The notes beneath the pieces are model-generated. The model made no database searches, was not told the DNA's origin, and was given only the letters and a program-made list of their open reading frames with translations. This document shows, piece after piece, positions 1 to 11,189 of a DNA stretch of 64,000 nucleotides. The position numbers and the translations under genes are program-made. This DNA comes from Liolophura sinensis (taxonomy: Eukaryota; Mollusca; Polyplacophora; Chitonida; Chitonidae): positions 682,001-746,000 of the forward strand of contig NC_088307.1 of the NCBI RefSeq assembly GCF_032854445.1. Reading direction: 5' to 3'. The stretch's first letter is position 1. Every line of letters starts with the position of its first letter.

Positions 1-594
1 ACCTGTAGTAAGTGTCATGTTCACCTGATGAGCACCTGTGGTAAGTGTCATGTTCACCTGATGAGCACCTGTGGTAAGTGTCATGTTCACCTGATGAGCA
101 CCAGTGGTGAGTGTCATGTTCACTTGATGAGCATCTGTGGTGAGTGTCATGTTCACCTGATGAGCACCTGTGGTGAGTGTCATGTTCACCTGATGAGCAC
201 CTGTGGTGAGTGTCATGTTCACCTGATGAGCACCTGTGGTAAGTGTCATGTTGACCTGATGAGCACCAGTGGTGATTGTCATGCTCACCTGATGAGCACA
301 TGTGGTAAGTGTCATGTTCACCTGAGGAGCATCTGTGGTGAGTGTCATGTTCACCTGATGAGCACCTGTGGTAAGTGTCACGTTTACCTGATGAGCACCT
401 GTGGTGAGTTTAATATTTGTCTGTTGAGCACCTGTGGTGACTCATGTTCATCTGATGTTGTGTGTCACGTTTACCTAATTTGCACCTGTGGTGAGTGTCA
501 CGTCTACATGATGACCAGCTATGGTGAGTGTCACGTTCACTTGGTAATCAGCCGTGGTGAGTGTCACGTTTACTTGTTGATCAGCTACTGTAGG
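1..594 (+). repeat. 33-bp minisatellite (about 18 units), runs off left edge
   Basis: The unit is close to GTGTCATGTTCACCTGATGA plus GCACCTGTGGTAA and repeats from the first base. It decays after about position 400. Because 33 is a multiple of three it gives a 206-aa open frame (28-648) of Cys/His-rich 11-residue blocks, which I take as a by-product of the repeat. Each unit holds CTGTG followed by GTAAGT or GTGAGT, a good 5' splice-site match on the + strand. Confidence 0.95.
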
Positions 595-689
595 GTCACG
601 TTTACTCATTTTTTGTCCGAGAACTTTTATCAAACTGTGATACATTAATGCATATAACCAGGCAGAGTGAAACTACCTGTAGGCCTGTG

Positions 690-1221
690 TATTTACACAG
701 TAACCCCGTCAAATACCACTGATACCTGTGCACACAATTAAAGACGTCTGTAAATTCACGGTTATGTTTACACCATCAGTTACCACATACACAGTAACCC
801 CATCACAAACCACTGATATTTGTACACCATCAGTTACTACATACACCGTAACCCCGTCAAAGACCACTGATACCTGTGCACACAACTAAACACGTCTGTA
901 AATTCACGGTTATGTTTACACCATCACTCACCACATACACGGTAACCCCGTCACTAACCACTGATACAAGTACACACAGTTAAACACGTCTGTAATGTCA
1001 CGGTTATGTTTACACCATCAGTCACCACATACACAGTAATCCCGTCACTAACCACTGATACAAGTACACACAGTTAAACACGTCTGTAATGTCACGGTTA
1101 TGTTTACACCATCAGTCACCACATACACTGTAACCCCGTCACTAACGACTGATACAAGTACACACAGTTAAATACGTCTGTAAATTCGCGGTTATATTTA
1201 CACCATCAGTTACCACATACA
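690..1221. repeat. Tandem repeat, unit about 95 bp
   Basis: GGTTATGTTTACACCATCAG recurs near 760, 906, 1001, 1096 and 1191, each time followed by a CACATACAC..GTAACCCCGTC stretch and ACCACTGATAC. About five diverged copies; no coding frame. Confidence 0.85.
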
Positions 1222-2936
1222 CACAAGGCTCAAGCCGCAGTGGAGGTATAGCGAGAGTTGGGTTCGAGCCTGTGGCCTCGTAGGGTTCCAGCGAGACAAA
1301 CAACCTCTCAGAAAAAAATCAAACTGGCAGCGTACCTTCATCCATGAGAGCTGTGGAATGAATGTTCAAGTGCAAACTGTTTTCGTGTCTTTTTTATGTA
1401 TTGTTCATTGTAAATGTCATGAAGCTAACAATGCCGCTGCCACGAAGGCTCGGCTGAATCGACGAAAGTTGGATTCGAACCTGCGACCGCACTCGTCAAA
1501 ACCCAACTTTTATCAATTAAAGATTTTTAAAGAATATGATTCATTTATCTCTTTGGAGTTTTACGTGATACTCAAAAATATTTCACCTGTACGACGGCAG
1601 CACCATGTGCAACATTATGGTGGGAGGAAAACGCGAAGAGACCGAGATAAATTGGCCCTGTGTTATTCTAAGGTGGTAGGACACTAATTCCTAGGCCACG
1701 GAATTCCCTTAAAAACATGACTTTCGTACGTTATTTCACAAACATCAAATAGTATTTCATTTATATCTGATTGCTGTTTGAGCATGGCATTAAACTCACA
1801 TTCGAAAAAAAGCGGTTTGTGTGAGTTGCAAATGCGTGTACAATAACTAAATGTTAAGCGGATGCGTATAAAGCCAAGCCCAATGTTTAACACTAAATAG
1901 TGTAGCCGTGGCCGTTTCTACAGGTTAGTGTTTTGCTGATAAAATTGCCTGCTATCAGCTGATGTCTTCAAGTAGGAAGAGAACAATAAACGTGACGAGA
2001 AAGGACAAAGTATTAGATATAGCACACATTTCCCACTGACCTCATACTCCACCGATTTCCACGGTTCGATTTCAAATTGATAAACAAAGGAAAGAGCAAG
2101 CTATTAATAACAAACGTGAACCTTTACTAAGCCGGCTTATTAGTTAAATTCATGACGGCTTGATCTGTAGTGTGAAGGCCTGTGTGGATTGCTGTGATAT
2201 CTCTCAGTTTCTAGCCTTGATTCACTGAAGTAGCCCTACTGTTATCATGACCTGTTATTGGCATTTCAAGGTTACGTGTGACCATTCGCCAACTATCACA
2301 CTGTCGTCTATGTCGTGTTTACATGACCTTATGATGGAAATCATGTAGCTGACACAATTCTCCAAAAGCTCACTTATCTGTTCATTAGCATTGTTACTTA
2401 ATGCTGAAATAGCTCACTTACCTGTTAATTAACATTGTTACCTAATGCTGAAAAGGCTCATTTACTTCTTTGGTAGCATCGTTGTCTATTTCCCCAATAG
2501 TTCACTTATAATTTATTAGCATGGCTAATGATGGAATATATCATACGTAAAACTTTATGTTGGGGTTATTTTGTTAACAGGATCGTTTTCCCAAGAACAT
2601 TGATAGGATAGGTTCACAGCAATGCACCAGCGCTATCTTGTAAAATAATATTTAAAGCATGACTTCAAGGAAAATTTGGTTCATTGTTAGTCGGAGGCCA
2701 TGTTCTGTTGGTTTACAGGTGTGCGGGGTACATGTATAAATGTGAAGAGAACTAATTTAGGACCGGGTTCTGTTGGTTTAGAGGTGTGTAAGGTACATGT
2801 TTTCTTTGTGAAGGGCATTGGTTTAGGCCAAGTATTCTGTCTCCCCTAGCCATAACCTCAGTCCCACCTGACTACACGTGACAAAGTCTTAAGTACATGT
2901 ACGAAGACTAAATGAATAGAGAGCGCCTAAAGTCCT
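1222..2936. other. No gene seen; scattered SINE remnants
   Basis: AT-rich non-coding sequence. A GGTTCGAGCCTG box-B-like motif near 1260, another GATTCGAACCTGC near 1473, and a main-family SINE piece at about 1560-1655 are the only recognisable parts. Short open frames here have no recognisable domain. Confidence 0.6.
1560..1655 (-). mobile_element. Main-family SINE fragment (diverged)
   Basis: Contains TACTCAAAAATATTTCACCT, then ACGACGGCAGC and ATTATGGTGGGAGGAAA, the reverse-complement tail and central region of the SINE seen intact elsewhere in this window. The tRNA-like head is missing. Confidence 0.65.
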
Positions 2937-2996
2937 GTTACTGTAATGGTACTGTAATGGTACAGTAATAGTACGGTAATGGTACTGTAATGGTAT
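2937..2996. repeat. 12-bp microsatellite (GTAATGGTACTG)n
   Basis: Five near-perfect copies of a 12-bp unit. Confidence 0.9.
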
Positions 2997-3422
2997 GATT
3001 GATATGCATTTCAATTGCTTGTTCTTAAGTTTATTACTATGCTGTACTAAACTTTTCTAAATTCCGAATTTATTACGACCAATTGTTATATGAATCTAAG
3101 ATCTGCGCCCGTATTTGCAAACATCTTAAGACTGAAATCAAAAATTTAAACACGACTACAATTAAAATGTTTCGCTCTAGAATGCTTAAAATTTGCAGAA
3201 TAATGTACTAAATACAATTATAGTTCCTTCATCGTTTGAGTTATGATTTAAGTCTTAAGTTGCTTGTTAAAAAACAGGACCTTGTCTAGTTTCATCAAGG
3301 TAAATAAGACTGGGGAATTTTGGGTGGGGGGGGGGAGGTCGGACGGACGGCTATCTGTCTTCCTCTCAACCTGCGCAGGGCAATCTAAGTGATGCTCTAG
3401 CGTTAACAACCTACCTATTTTG

Positions 3423-3640
3423 ATTATAACGATGTTAAACATAAGGCAGATATCCGCGGCCATTCGCGGGGGCAGTGAACCTGTAACTTGTGGCTTTGAT
3501 GATAATCTGTGTTCGGGTCAGCAGGTTTCTTCAAGTAGGAAAACAATCAGAGGGAGAAGGAGGGACAAAGGCCTTATTCCTCCTCGACCTTCAGTACTAC
3601 TGCGCTTAGTTGACATATGACTGGTGCTTAGCGCATGTTA
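3423..3640. repeat. Dispersed repeat R1, copy 1
   Basis: About 180-220 bp closely matching 9588-9815 (shared stretches include TGAACCTGTAACTTGTGGCT and GGTCAGCAGGTTTCTTCAAG). A shorter echo (CTTCAAGTAGGAAGAGAACA) lies near 1965. Family unknown; no tRNA-like head or TIR seen. Confidence 0.75.
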
Positions 3641-3879
3641 TGTGCCTGATTGCTGGGTATTTACTAACTCCTGTACGGTTATACAAACGTCGTTTATCTA
3701 GTTTTTGATCACTCCCGACCTTAGACAGGCAATATGCAGATTCCCCAGTGTCGCTGCTCTCAGCAATCAGCTGAGACCAAGCTTTGCGCACCGTTACCTT
3801 CTATGAAGAACATACATGTACATTTTCCACACATAATGACGTTCAAATCTGTACAACATACTTCGGCTATTTGTCAAAA

Positions 3880-4005
3880 TCGGTGGTTTACTTGGGCACT
3901 CAGGTTTAGCCGGGGCACTCAGGTTTACCCGAGGCAACCAGGTTTACCCGGGGCAACCAGGTTTCCTCCTCCCATAAAAATGAACGCCATCAGGCAAGTA
4001 AATAT
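3880..4005 (+). mobile_element. SINE-like fragment with internal tandem amplification
   Basis: CGGTGGTTTACTTGGGCACT is followed by about four copies of a 20-bp CAGGTTTACCCGGGGCAAC unit and then TTTCCTCCTCCCATAAAAAT. This matches the central part of a second SINE type whose other traces are at 13411-13625, 28000 and 44850. Confidence 0.55.
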
Positions 4006-4204
4006 TTCCCCAATCAATAAATCATTTGAGTCATCGGATACTAGACCAGAATACGAACACAGAAATATTGAAAGGTTATCGCCTGTGTCACAGGATCTTC
4101 ATTTACATCTATCAGCGCCATACGCGTGTATGTATATCAGTGCTGCTCGCTTTCTTTCGAGGGCTACGTACATCTTCCTCTTCATTCCACAAAGTCACAA
4201 TGAC

Positions 4205-4456
4205 AATGATTTATTGATTTATTGATTTATTTATCTTGATAGGTGTTTACGTGGTGACTACGAGAAGACTATCATTATAGTAAGAAGAAAACGGACAGAG
4301 AAAAGCCATGAACATTCACAGGTTGCTGCCTTCCCACGTACAGCCGGAGAGGAATCCAGCATGAGCCGGGCTGGAACTCACAGTGATCACATTGGTGAGA
4401 TTCTCCTGAGTCACAGTGCCACGCTGGTACGTTAATCACCTCGGCCGCGGTGGCCC
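4205..4456 (-). mobile_element. Main-family SINE, diverged, nearly full length
   Basis: Reads TTTATT tail, eroded central region, CCTTCCCACGTACAGCCGGA, CAGCATGAGCCGGGCTGG, box-B complement and a head ending GCGGTGGCCCC. Many substitutions suggest an old insertion. Confidence 0.75.
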
Positions 4457-4718
4457 CGACAGTGTTGTCCATATGGGTTTAAACGTGGATTGACAACGCA
4501 TTGTCAGACTTCATGGGATATTCGTGTGGGCAAGGGGAGAGACGCCCTTACGCTCTCGCTTGTCACGGGGATTCTCTGCAACAAGGGGAGATACGCAAAA
4601 TGACTGCATTATATAAAAGCTCTTCTAGCCTTGGTAATGATGTATCTTGGTGTCCATTTTTGATCGCGACTTTCGCGAACCCGTGAAAAAAGAAATCTCG
4701 GAAGGCAAGGAACACCCA

Positions 4719-6570
4719 CAGATGGACAGAACAGTGCAAGCAAAAGACAAATATACACTGTACTGTAAGTAAAATACAGATATACACTCTGCTGTAGGTA
4801 AAAAAAAGATACTGCACAAAAAATACAGATGGACAGAGTACTGCACGTAAAATACAGACGGACAGAGTACTGCACGTAAAAAACCGATGGACAAAGCACT
4901 GTACGTAAAACACCGATACACACACGCAGTGTACGTAAAACACAGATGGACACATGTACTGTACGTAAAACACAGATGAACACACCTACTGTACGTAAAA
5001 CACAGATGGACAAGCGTACTGTGAGTAAAACATAGATAGACACATGGACTATTCGTACAACACAGATAGACACACGTACTTTACATATAATACAGAAGAA
5101 CACACGTACTGTACGTAAAGCACAGACAGACAACCGTACTGTACGAAAAACACAGATGGACACACGTACTGTACGTAAAACACAAATAGACATACATACA
5201 GTAGGTAAAATACAGACAGATGCATTTACTGTACGAAAAACACTTATCGACACACGTACTGAACGTAAAACACGGATGGAGACACATTCTGTACGTAAAA
5301 CATAGATAGACACATGTAATGTGTGTAGACTACAGATAGGCACACATGCTGTACGTAAAACACAGACAGACAAGTGTACTGTACGAAACACACATGTGGG
5401 CACACGTACTGAACGTAAAACACAGATAGACACACACACTGTACGTAAAATAGAGGTCGGGGCCTCCGTGGCTTAGTTCGTTAGCGCGCTAGTGCAGAGT
5501 AACGACCTCTCACCAATGCTGTCGCTGTGAGTTCAAGTCCAGTTCATGCTGGCTTCCTCTCCGGCCATTAGTGGGAAGGTCCGGCAACAGCCTGCGGATG
5601 GTCGAGGGTTTTGCCCGGGCTCTGCCCGCTTTCTTCCCACCAAAATGCTGGCGGCAGAAATATTCTTGAGTACGGCGTAAAACACTAATGAAATAAATAT
5701 ATAAAATAAATAAATAAAATAGAGATGGACACACGTAATCTACGTAAAGCACAGATAGAAACGTCATGTAAATAAAACACAGGTGGATAGACTTCTGCGC
5801 TTAAAACACAGATGGACAAACGTACTATACTTAAAGCACAGATAAAAAGCACAGACACGTACTGTACGTAAAACGCAAATGGACACATGCAGTATACGTC
5901 AATGAAAGATCAACACACGTACTGTACGTAAAACAGAGATACACACACGTAATCTACGTAAAACAGAGATAGACACACATACTGTACATAAAACACAGAC
6001 AGACAAGCGTACTGTACGTAAAACAGAGATAGACACACGCACTGTACGTAAAACACAGATAGACACACGTACTGTACGTCAAACACAGATAGACACACGT
6101 ACTGTACGTCAAACACAGATAGACACACGTACTGTACGTAAAACACAGATAGACACATGTACTGTACGTAAAACACAGATAGACACACGCACTGTACGTA
6201 AAACACAGACAAGCGTACTGTACGAAAAACACATGTTGGCACACGTACTGTACGTAAAACACAGATAGACACATGTACTGCACGTAAAACACAGATAGAC
6301 ACACGTACTGTACGTAAAACACAGATAGACACACGTACTGTACCAAAAACACATGTTGGCACACGTACTGTACGTAAAACACAGATAGACACATGTACTG
6401 CACGTAAAACACAGATAGACACACGTACTGTACCAAAAACACGTGGTGGCACACGTACTGAACATAAAACAGAGATAGACACATGTACTGTACGTAAAAC
6501 ACAGATAGACACACGTACTGTACGTAAAACACAGACAGACACATGTACTGTACGTAAAACACAGATGGAG
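4719..6570. repeat. 30-bp minisatellite, split by a SINE
   Basis: Unit close to GTACGTAAAACACAGATAGA plus CACACGTACT, roughly 50 copies, interrupted at 5456-5715. Because 30 is a multiple of three, long cysteine/valine-rich frames stay open on the minus strand (up to about 276 codons). They shift frame with unit variants and lack any domain, so I do not call them genes. Confidence 0.95.
5456..5715 (+). mobile_element. Full-length main-family SINE inside the 30-bp array
   Basis: tRNA-like head GGGCCTCCGTGGCTTAGTTC (box A) and GAGTTCAAGTCCAG (box B), central region GGCTTCCTCTCCGGCC, tail GAGTACGGCGTAAAACAC then (TAAA)n. A 9-bp target-site duplication AAAATAGAG flanks it at 5447-5455 and 5716-5724. 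Confidence 0.93.
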
Positions 6571-7109
6571 TTTAATATTCCTATTGCTCTTTTTGTCTTT
6601 TTGTTTTCGATTTAAAACCATATTCACGTATATGCAGATAGATGGACCTACACTCACAAGTGAATGTTTGAAAAGATCCAAGTGTGTTGAATGTGTTTTT
6701 ATGACCACATCGAACAGTACTGGTGTGTTTTAAATCCATAATGAAGGCTCAAATAGTATGTTTTCTATATCCATGGCGAAATATTCCATAAAGACATGTA
6801 TACAATCAGTAGCCAGTTATTTAACAGGCCATTAGTTATGAATGATTCATAATAGCTCCTGGGTTTACTAAACAATCCATATATGTTGTTCAAAAATAAA
6901 GTTACATTAAACCTAACCCAGCTCCAGGATAGTCTTTGTATATTCTGACTGCGTATACTATGTTAATGTCGTGTCCTCGTCATAACATTACACAGGCTTG
7001 TTATACGTCAGCCCTACTCGTCTATGTAAACGAGCACAAAAATTCCTTCCTAAATGTAGGTCACGTGATACAAGCTCAAATCTCCACGTCATGTTTATAT
7101 AAATGACCA
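6571..7109. other. No feature seen
   Basis: AT-rich sequence without repeats, domain-bearing frames or RNA motifs that I can recognise. Confidence 0.5.
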
Positions 7110-7288
7110 TTCAAGTCCAGCTCATGCTGAGCTCCACTTTGACCGCAAGTGGGAAGGTCTGCCAACAGCCTAGGTTTCCACGGGGCTCCGCACGGTTCCT
7201 CCCACCATAATGCTGACGGCTGTTGTATAAGTGAAATATTTTGAGTACGGCGTAAAACACCAGTAACATAAATAAATATATATACGAC
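7110..7288 (+). mobile_element. 5'-truncated main-family SINE
   Basis: Begins at the box-B region (TTCAAGTCCAGCTCATGCTG) and runs through the central region to TTTTGAGTACGGCGTAAAAC and a short AAATA tail. A further crumb of the same family (CAGCAACCTGCGGATGGTCG) sits at 7778-7800. Confidence 0.85.
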
Positions 7289-7806
7289 CAAAAACGGTCA
7301 CAGTCCATTAAAATTGAGACAAATCCGTCCCTCCCTTACTGACGAATCTGTAAAAGGCAGGATTTTCTGGAGGGTCAACTCTCTCTTCACTGTGATAAAT
7401 TCTTCCTTAGTTCCGTTCTTTTCCTCTGACAGAGAGAACCTGTACTCTTTACACCAAGTAAAGGAACCGAGGTAAGACTGATTCAGTGAGAACCATGACC
7501 GACGTACGAACGGGGCGTAACATACCCGATTGCAATAACCGTTATCTTGAGAATTCTCTTCAGATGACGTGGGAACTACAACAACTTGTTCTATTCACCA
7601 GGCCCACACGAGAGAGGTTTAGTCGCCTTTCACGGTAATCTTGCCTACAGGGATGATGTCTTATACTGCTCATCAGGCCCACACTTCTTAATCTGTAACG
7701 TCTGATAAATTGCTAGAGGGCGTGGGATTTGCTACTATTCTACTAGAAGCATGTACATGAACGGTAAAGTCTTCCAGCAACCTGCGGATGGTCGTAGGTT
7801 TTTTTC

Positions 7807-7807
<1 letters not shown>

Positions 7808-7880
<73 letters not shown>
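7808..7880. repeat. (AT)n microsatellite
   Basis: About 36 uninterrupted TA dinucleotides. Confidence 0.97.
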
Positions 7881-7884
<4 letters not shown>

Positions 7885-7966
7885 GAGTTTTTTAGGAGCA
7901 GAAGTGTTACCTGGCTATAATTGACCCTTTGCTAATGTCGGACCGTAATGATATTATGAATTCTTC

Positions 7967-8490
7967 AGCTGATACACAGTACATGGCAATAACGTGTAAC
8001 TGATACACAGTGCATGGAAATAACGTGTAACTGACACACAGTGCATAGCAATAACGTGTAATTGATGCACAGTGCATGGCAATAGCGTGTAACTGATACA
8101 CAGTACATGGCAATAACGTGTAACTGATACACAGTGCATGGAAATAACGTGTAGCTGACACACAGTGCATGGCAATAACGTGTAACTGATACACAGTGCA
8201 TGGCAATAACATATAACTGATACACAGTACATGGCAATAACGTGTAACTGATACACAGTGCATGGAAATAACGTGTAACTGATACACAGTGCATGGCAAT
8301 AACGTGTAACTGATACTCAGTGCATGGCAATAACATATAACTGATACACAGTGCATGGCAATAACGAGTAACTGATACACAGTGTATGGCAATAATGTGT
8401 AACTGGTACACAGTGCAGGGCGATAACGTGTAGCTGATACACAGTACAGGGCAATAACTTGTAACTGATACATAGCGCCTGGTATAAGCA
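7967..8490. repeat. 31-bp minisatellite (about 16 units)
   Basis: Unit AACTGATACACAGTGCATGG plus CAATAACGTGT. Units are 31 bp, so all three minus-strand frames appear open in turn; not coding. Confidence 0.95.
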
Positions 8491-9239
8491 ATGTTTGCCT
8501 CCAGCATATTTTAAAGCAAAAGCAATATAGTTGTATACCGTAACAATTTTTTGTATAAGTTAAAGCGACTGAGTAGGAATGATGTGATTGAGTAATCTGT
8601 CATGAGTTGTCAAGCGTACTGTTTCTGATTGATCAAGTCACGTCCATAATCCCTGAAACATTTGAAGCATCTTCCCGGTCGTTTTAACTTCGTCGAGAAG
8701 GGTCTTTGTGGTGAAAGGATACGCATTAGCCATCAACTTCTGTGACTATGTAGACGCAGTCATAGTAAAAATACAGGGAACCTTCGTGTCCGAGGTGATT
8801 GGTGTGCGGGCGCGGCATAGGAGCATCTTTTATAATTCGGACATTGTTAGTTCAAGTCCAGTTCATGCTGGCCTCCTCTCCAGTCTCCCAGTGACCAGCT
8901 AAATGTTCGTGGAATTCTGCTGCTGGTGGGATCGACAATTACAGCGTTGGCTCCGAACGATTGCCAGGCGCTTGACCTTGCAGTAAGGCCACGTGTATGA
9001 AATCAAGCATTGCTTTCGGCTGTGTCTCTTAGCCAGGATGTTTCTTAGGTCGGCCTACCTAGCTAATGTCATCGATTTACGCCGAGCACTCTGCTTTCTT
9101 TCGTATGTAAACCTGATCGTTATCATCTATATAAAAAACTTTCGAGTACGGCGTACTCAAAAATAAATAAGGTAACAACAGAAACTACTCATTCGTGTAA
9201 TATCAGAGCTAAGTACTTATAAGGTACCTAATTCATAGT
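8491..9239. other. No gene seen; two SINE crumbs
   Basis: Box-B-region SINE crumb at about 8848-8895 (TTCAAGTCCAGTTCATGCTG) and a tail crumb at about 9140-9170 (GAGTACGGCGTACTCAAAAA). A 64-codon frame at 8708-8902 runs into the crumb and has no recognisable domain. Confidence 0.5.
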
Positions 9240-9492
9240 GGGCCTCCGTGGCTCAGTTGGTTAGCGCGCTAGTGCAGCGTAATGACCCAGGAGTCTCTCA
9301 CCAATGCGGTCGCTGTGAGTCCAGCTCATGCCGGCTTCCTCTCCAGCCGTACGTGGGAAGGCCTGCCAGCAAACTGCAGATGGTCGTGGGTTTCCCACGG
9401 GCTCTGCCCGGCTTCCACCCACAATAATGCTGGCCGCCGTCGTATAAGTGAAATATTCTTGAGTACGGCGTAAAAAACACCAATCAATCAAA
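9240..9492 (+). mobile_element. Full-length main-family SINE
   Basis: Head GGGCCTCCGTGGCTCAGTTG, GTTAGCGCGC, central GTACGTGGGAAGGCCTGCCA, tail TTCTTGAGTACGGCGTAAAA. Box B is damaged: GAG is followed directly by TCCAG, so it lacks the TTCAAG seen in other copies. Confidence 0.92.
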
Positions 9493-9587
9493 TCTAATTA
9501 AGAAATGAGCAGTGCTATCAGACCAGCCCAACATGTCCAAAAGCTACACATCGACGCCTACTACCCCATGATCCCTGTTTTCATCAT

Positions 9588-9815
9588 TACGATATTAAAA
9601 CATCGCGCACAATATTCGTGGCCATTCGTGGGGATAGTGAACCTGTAACTTGTGGCTTTGATGATAATCTGTGTTCGGGTCAGCAGGTTTCTTCAAGTAG
9701 GAGAACAATCAGAGAGAGAAGGAGGGACAAAGGCCTCGTTCCTCCTCGACCTTCAGTTCTACTGCGCTCAGTAGACACGTGACCGGCGCTCTTAGTGCAT
9801 GTTACCTACATGGCT
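9588..9815. repeat. Dispersed repeat R1, copy 2
   Basis: Near-identical over about 180 bp to 3423-3640; differences are mostly single substitutions. See copy 1. Confidence 0.75.
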
Positions 9816-10189
9816 GATGATCTTTAACCTTGCACATGTAAGCATATATATCTAACTTACCTTAATGGATCCGTAGATGGAATTACCCATGGATGACGAG
9901 TAGTGCGCCAGTTTGTATGTTGTAAAGTACAAGAAGGGCTTGGGGGACATATAGGTCGACCCTGTAAATAAGCATTGAAGGCTATATATTTCGACTCTGT
10001 ACAGAAACAAGTCTTGATAAAAACTGCTGAATGTTCGAGTTCATAATACTGCTATTCTTACCTACATTCACGCCTGAAGGCTTGGCTAGTCCACGTCAAT
10101 TTAAAGAGCCTTGCATTTGGAAATATTAAAATAGCACCACCCAATGAATTCATCAGGTGAATGTAGCAATGGACATGGAGGGGTTAGTA

Positions 10190-11110
10190 TGGCAAATCCA
10201 GACAAGACACTCTGACCAGAACTCACCAAGCCGTTAATCGGTACGTTAGTATGACAGCTCCAGACAAGACACTCTGACTAGAACTAATGAAGTCGTTAGG
10301 CGGTACGTTAGTTCGACAGTGAGTGAGTGAGTTCTTGTGGTTTAACGTCGTACTTGACAGTTTTTCAGTAATATGACGACGAAGGAATCCTTAGAATGCA
10401 TGTAATGTGACTCCTTGTTGCTGGACAGATTCCCACCGCTCTTTTATTTAGTGCTGCTTCACTGAGACGACTTACCGAAGGCAAGTAAACCGCCCCGCCC
10501 GAGCCATTATACTGATATGGGTCAACCAGTCGTTGCACTATCCCCTTCATGCTGAACACCGAGCGACGAAGCTGCAACTTCCTCTTTTTCCGTCTTAGGT
10601 GTGATTCGGCTCAAGATTGACCCTTGATCTACCGCTCCTGAAGCGGACGCTCTACCAACTGTTCTAGCGGGGCCGGTCTAGACAAGACACTCTGACCAGA
10701 TCTAGCTAAACCGTTATGCGGTACGTTAGTATGACAGTTCTAGACAAGACACTCTGACCAGAACTAGCTAAAACGCTATGCGGTACGTTAGTATGACAGT
10801 TCTACACAAGGCACTCTTACCAGAACTAGCCAAGTCGTTATGCGGTGCGTTAGTATGACAGTTCTATACAAGGTACTCCGACCAGAAGTAAACAAGCCGT
10901 TAGGCAGTACTTAGTATGACAGTTCTACGCTAGGCACTCTGATCCGAACTAGCCATGTTGTTAGACGGTACTCTAGTATGACAGTTTTAGATCAGGCGCT
11001 TTGACCAGAACATACCGAGCAATTAGACGGTACGTTGGCATGACACTTCTAGACAAGTCGCTCTGATCTGAACTAGCCAAGTCGTTAGGCGGTAGGTTAG
11101 TTTGACAGTA
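10190..11110. repeat. About 61-bp minisatellite, split by a SINE
   Basis: Unit contains GTATGACAGTTCTAGACAAG, CACTCTGACCAGAACTAGC and GGCGGTACGTTA. Two units lie left of 10322 and about seven right of 10677; the array resumes mid-unit after the insertion. Confidence 0.9.
10322..10677 (-). mobile_element. Second SINE family (S2), copy 1, inside the 61-bp array
   Basis: Reads GTTTAACGTCGTACTTGACA, ATGACGACGAAGGAATCCTT, then ends with TCTACCAACTGTTCTAGCGG and GGCC. On the minus strand that end is a tRNA-like head (CTAGAACAGTTGGTAGAGCG is box-A-like). A second copy is at 27003-27366 with high similarity over about 350 bp. Confidence 0.8.
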
Positions 11111-11189
11111 TCAGTGGGTAACAACACGCCTTATCAGCATGGCATTGAAAACTCCATAACGGAACTCAAAAATGTAATTAAAATAGTCC

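Noticed and set aside
4609-6708. Long Cys/Val/Tyr-rich minus-strand frames that might be keratin- or toxin-like
   Set aside because: 30-bp repeat units keep frames open; all registers give similar lengths, a SINE interrupts them and no signal peptide or domain is present.
10600-10677. A genuine tRNA gene
   Set aside because: Box-like motifs belong to a SINE head repeated at 27.3 kb and the cloverleaf arms do not pair well.
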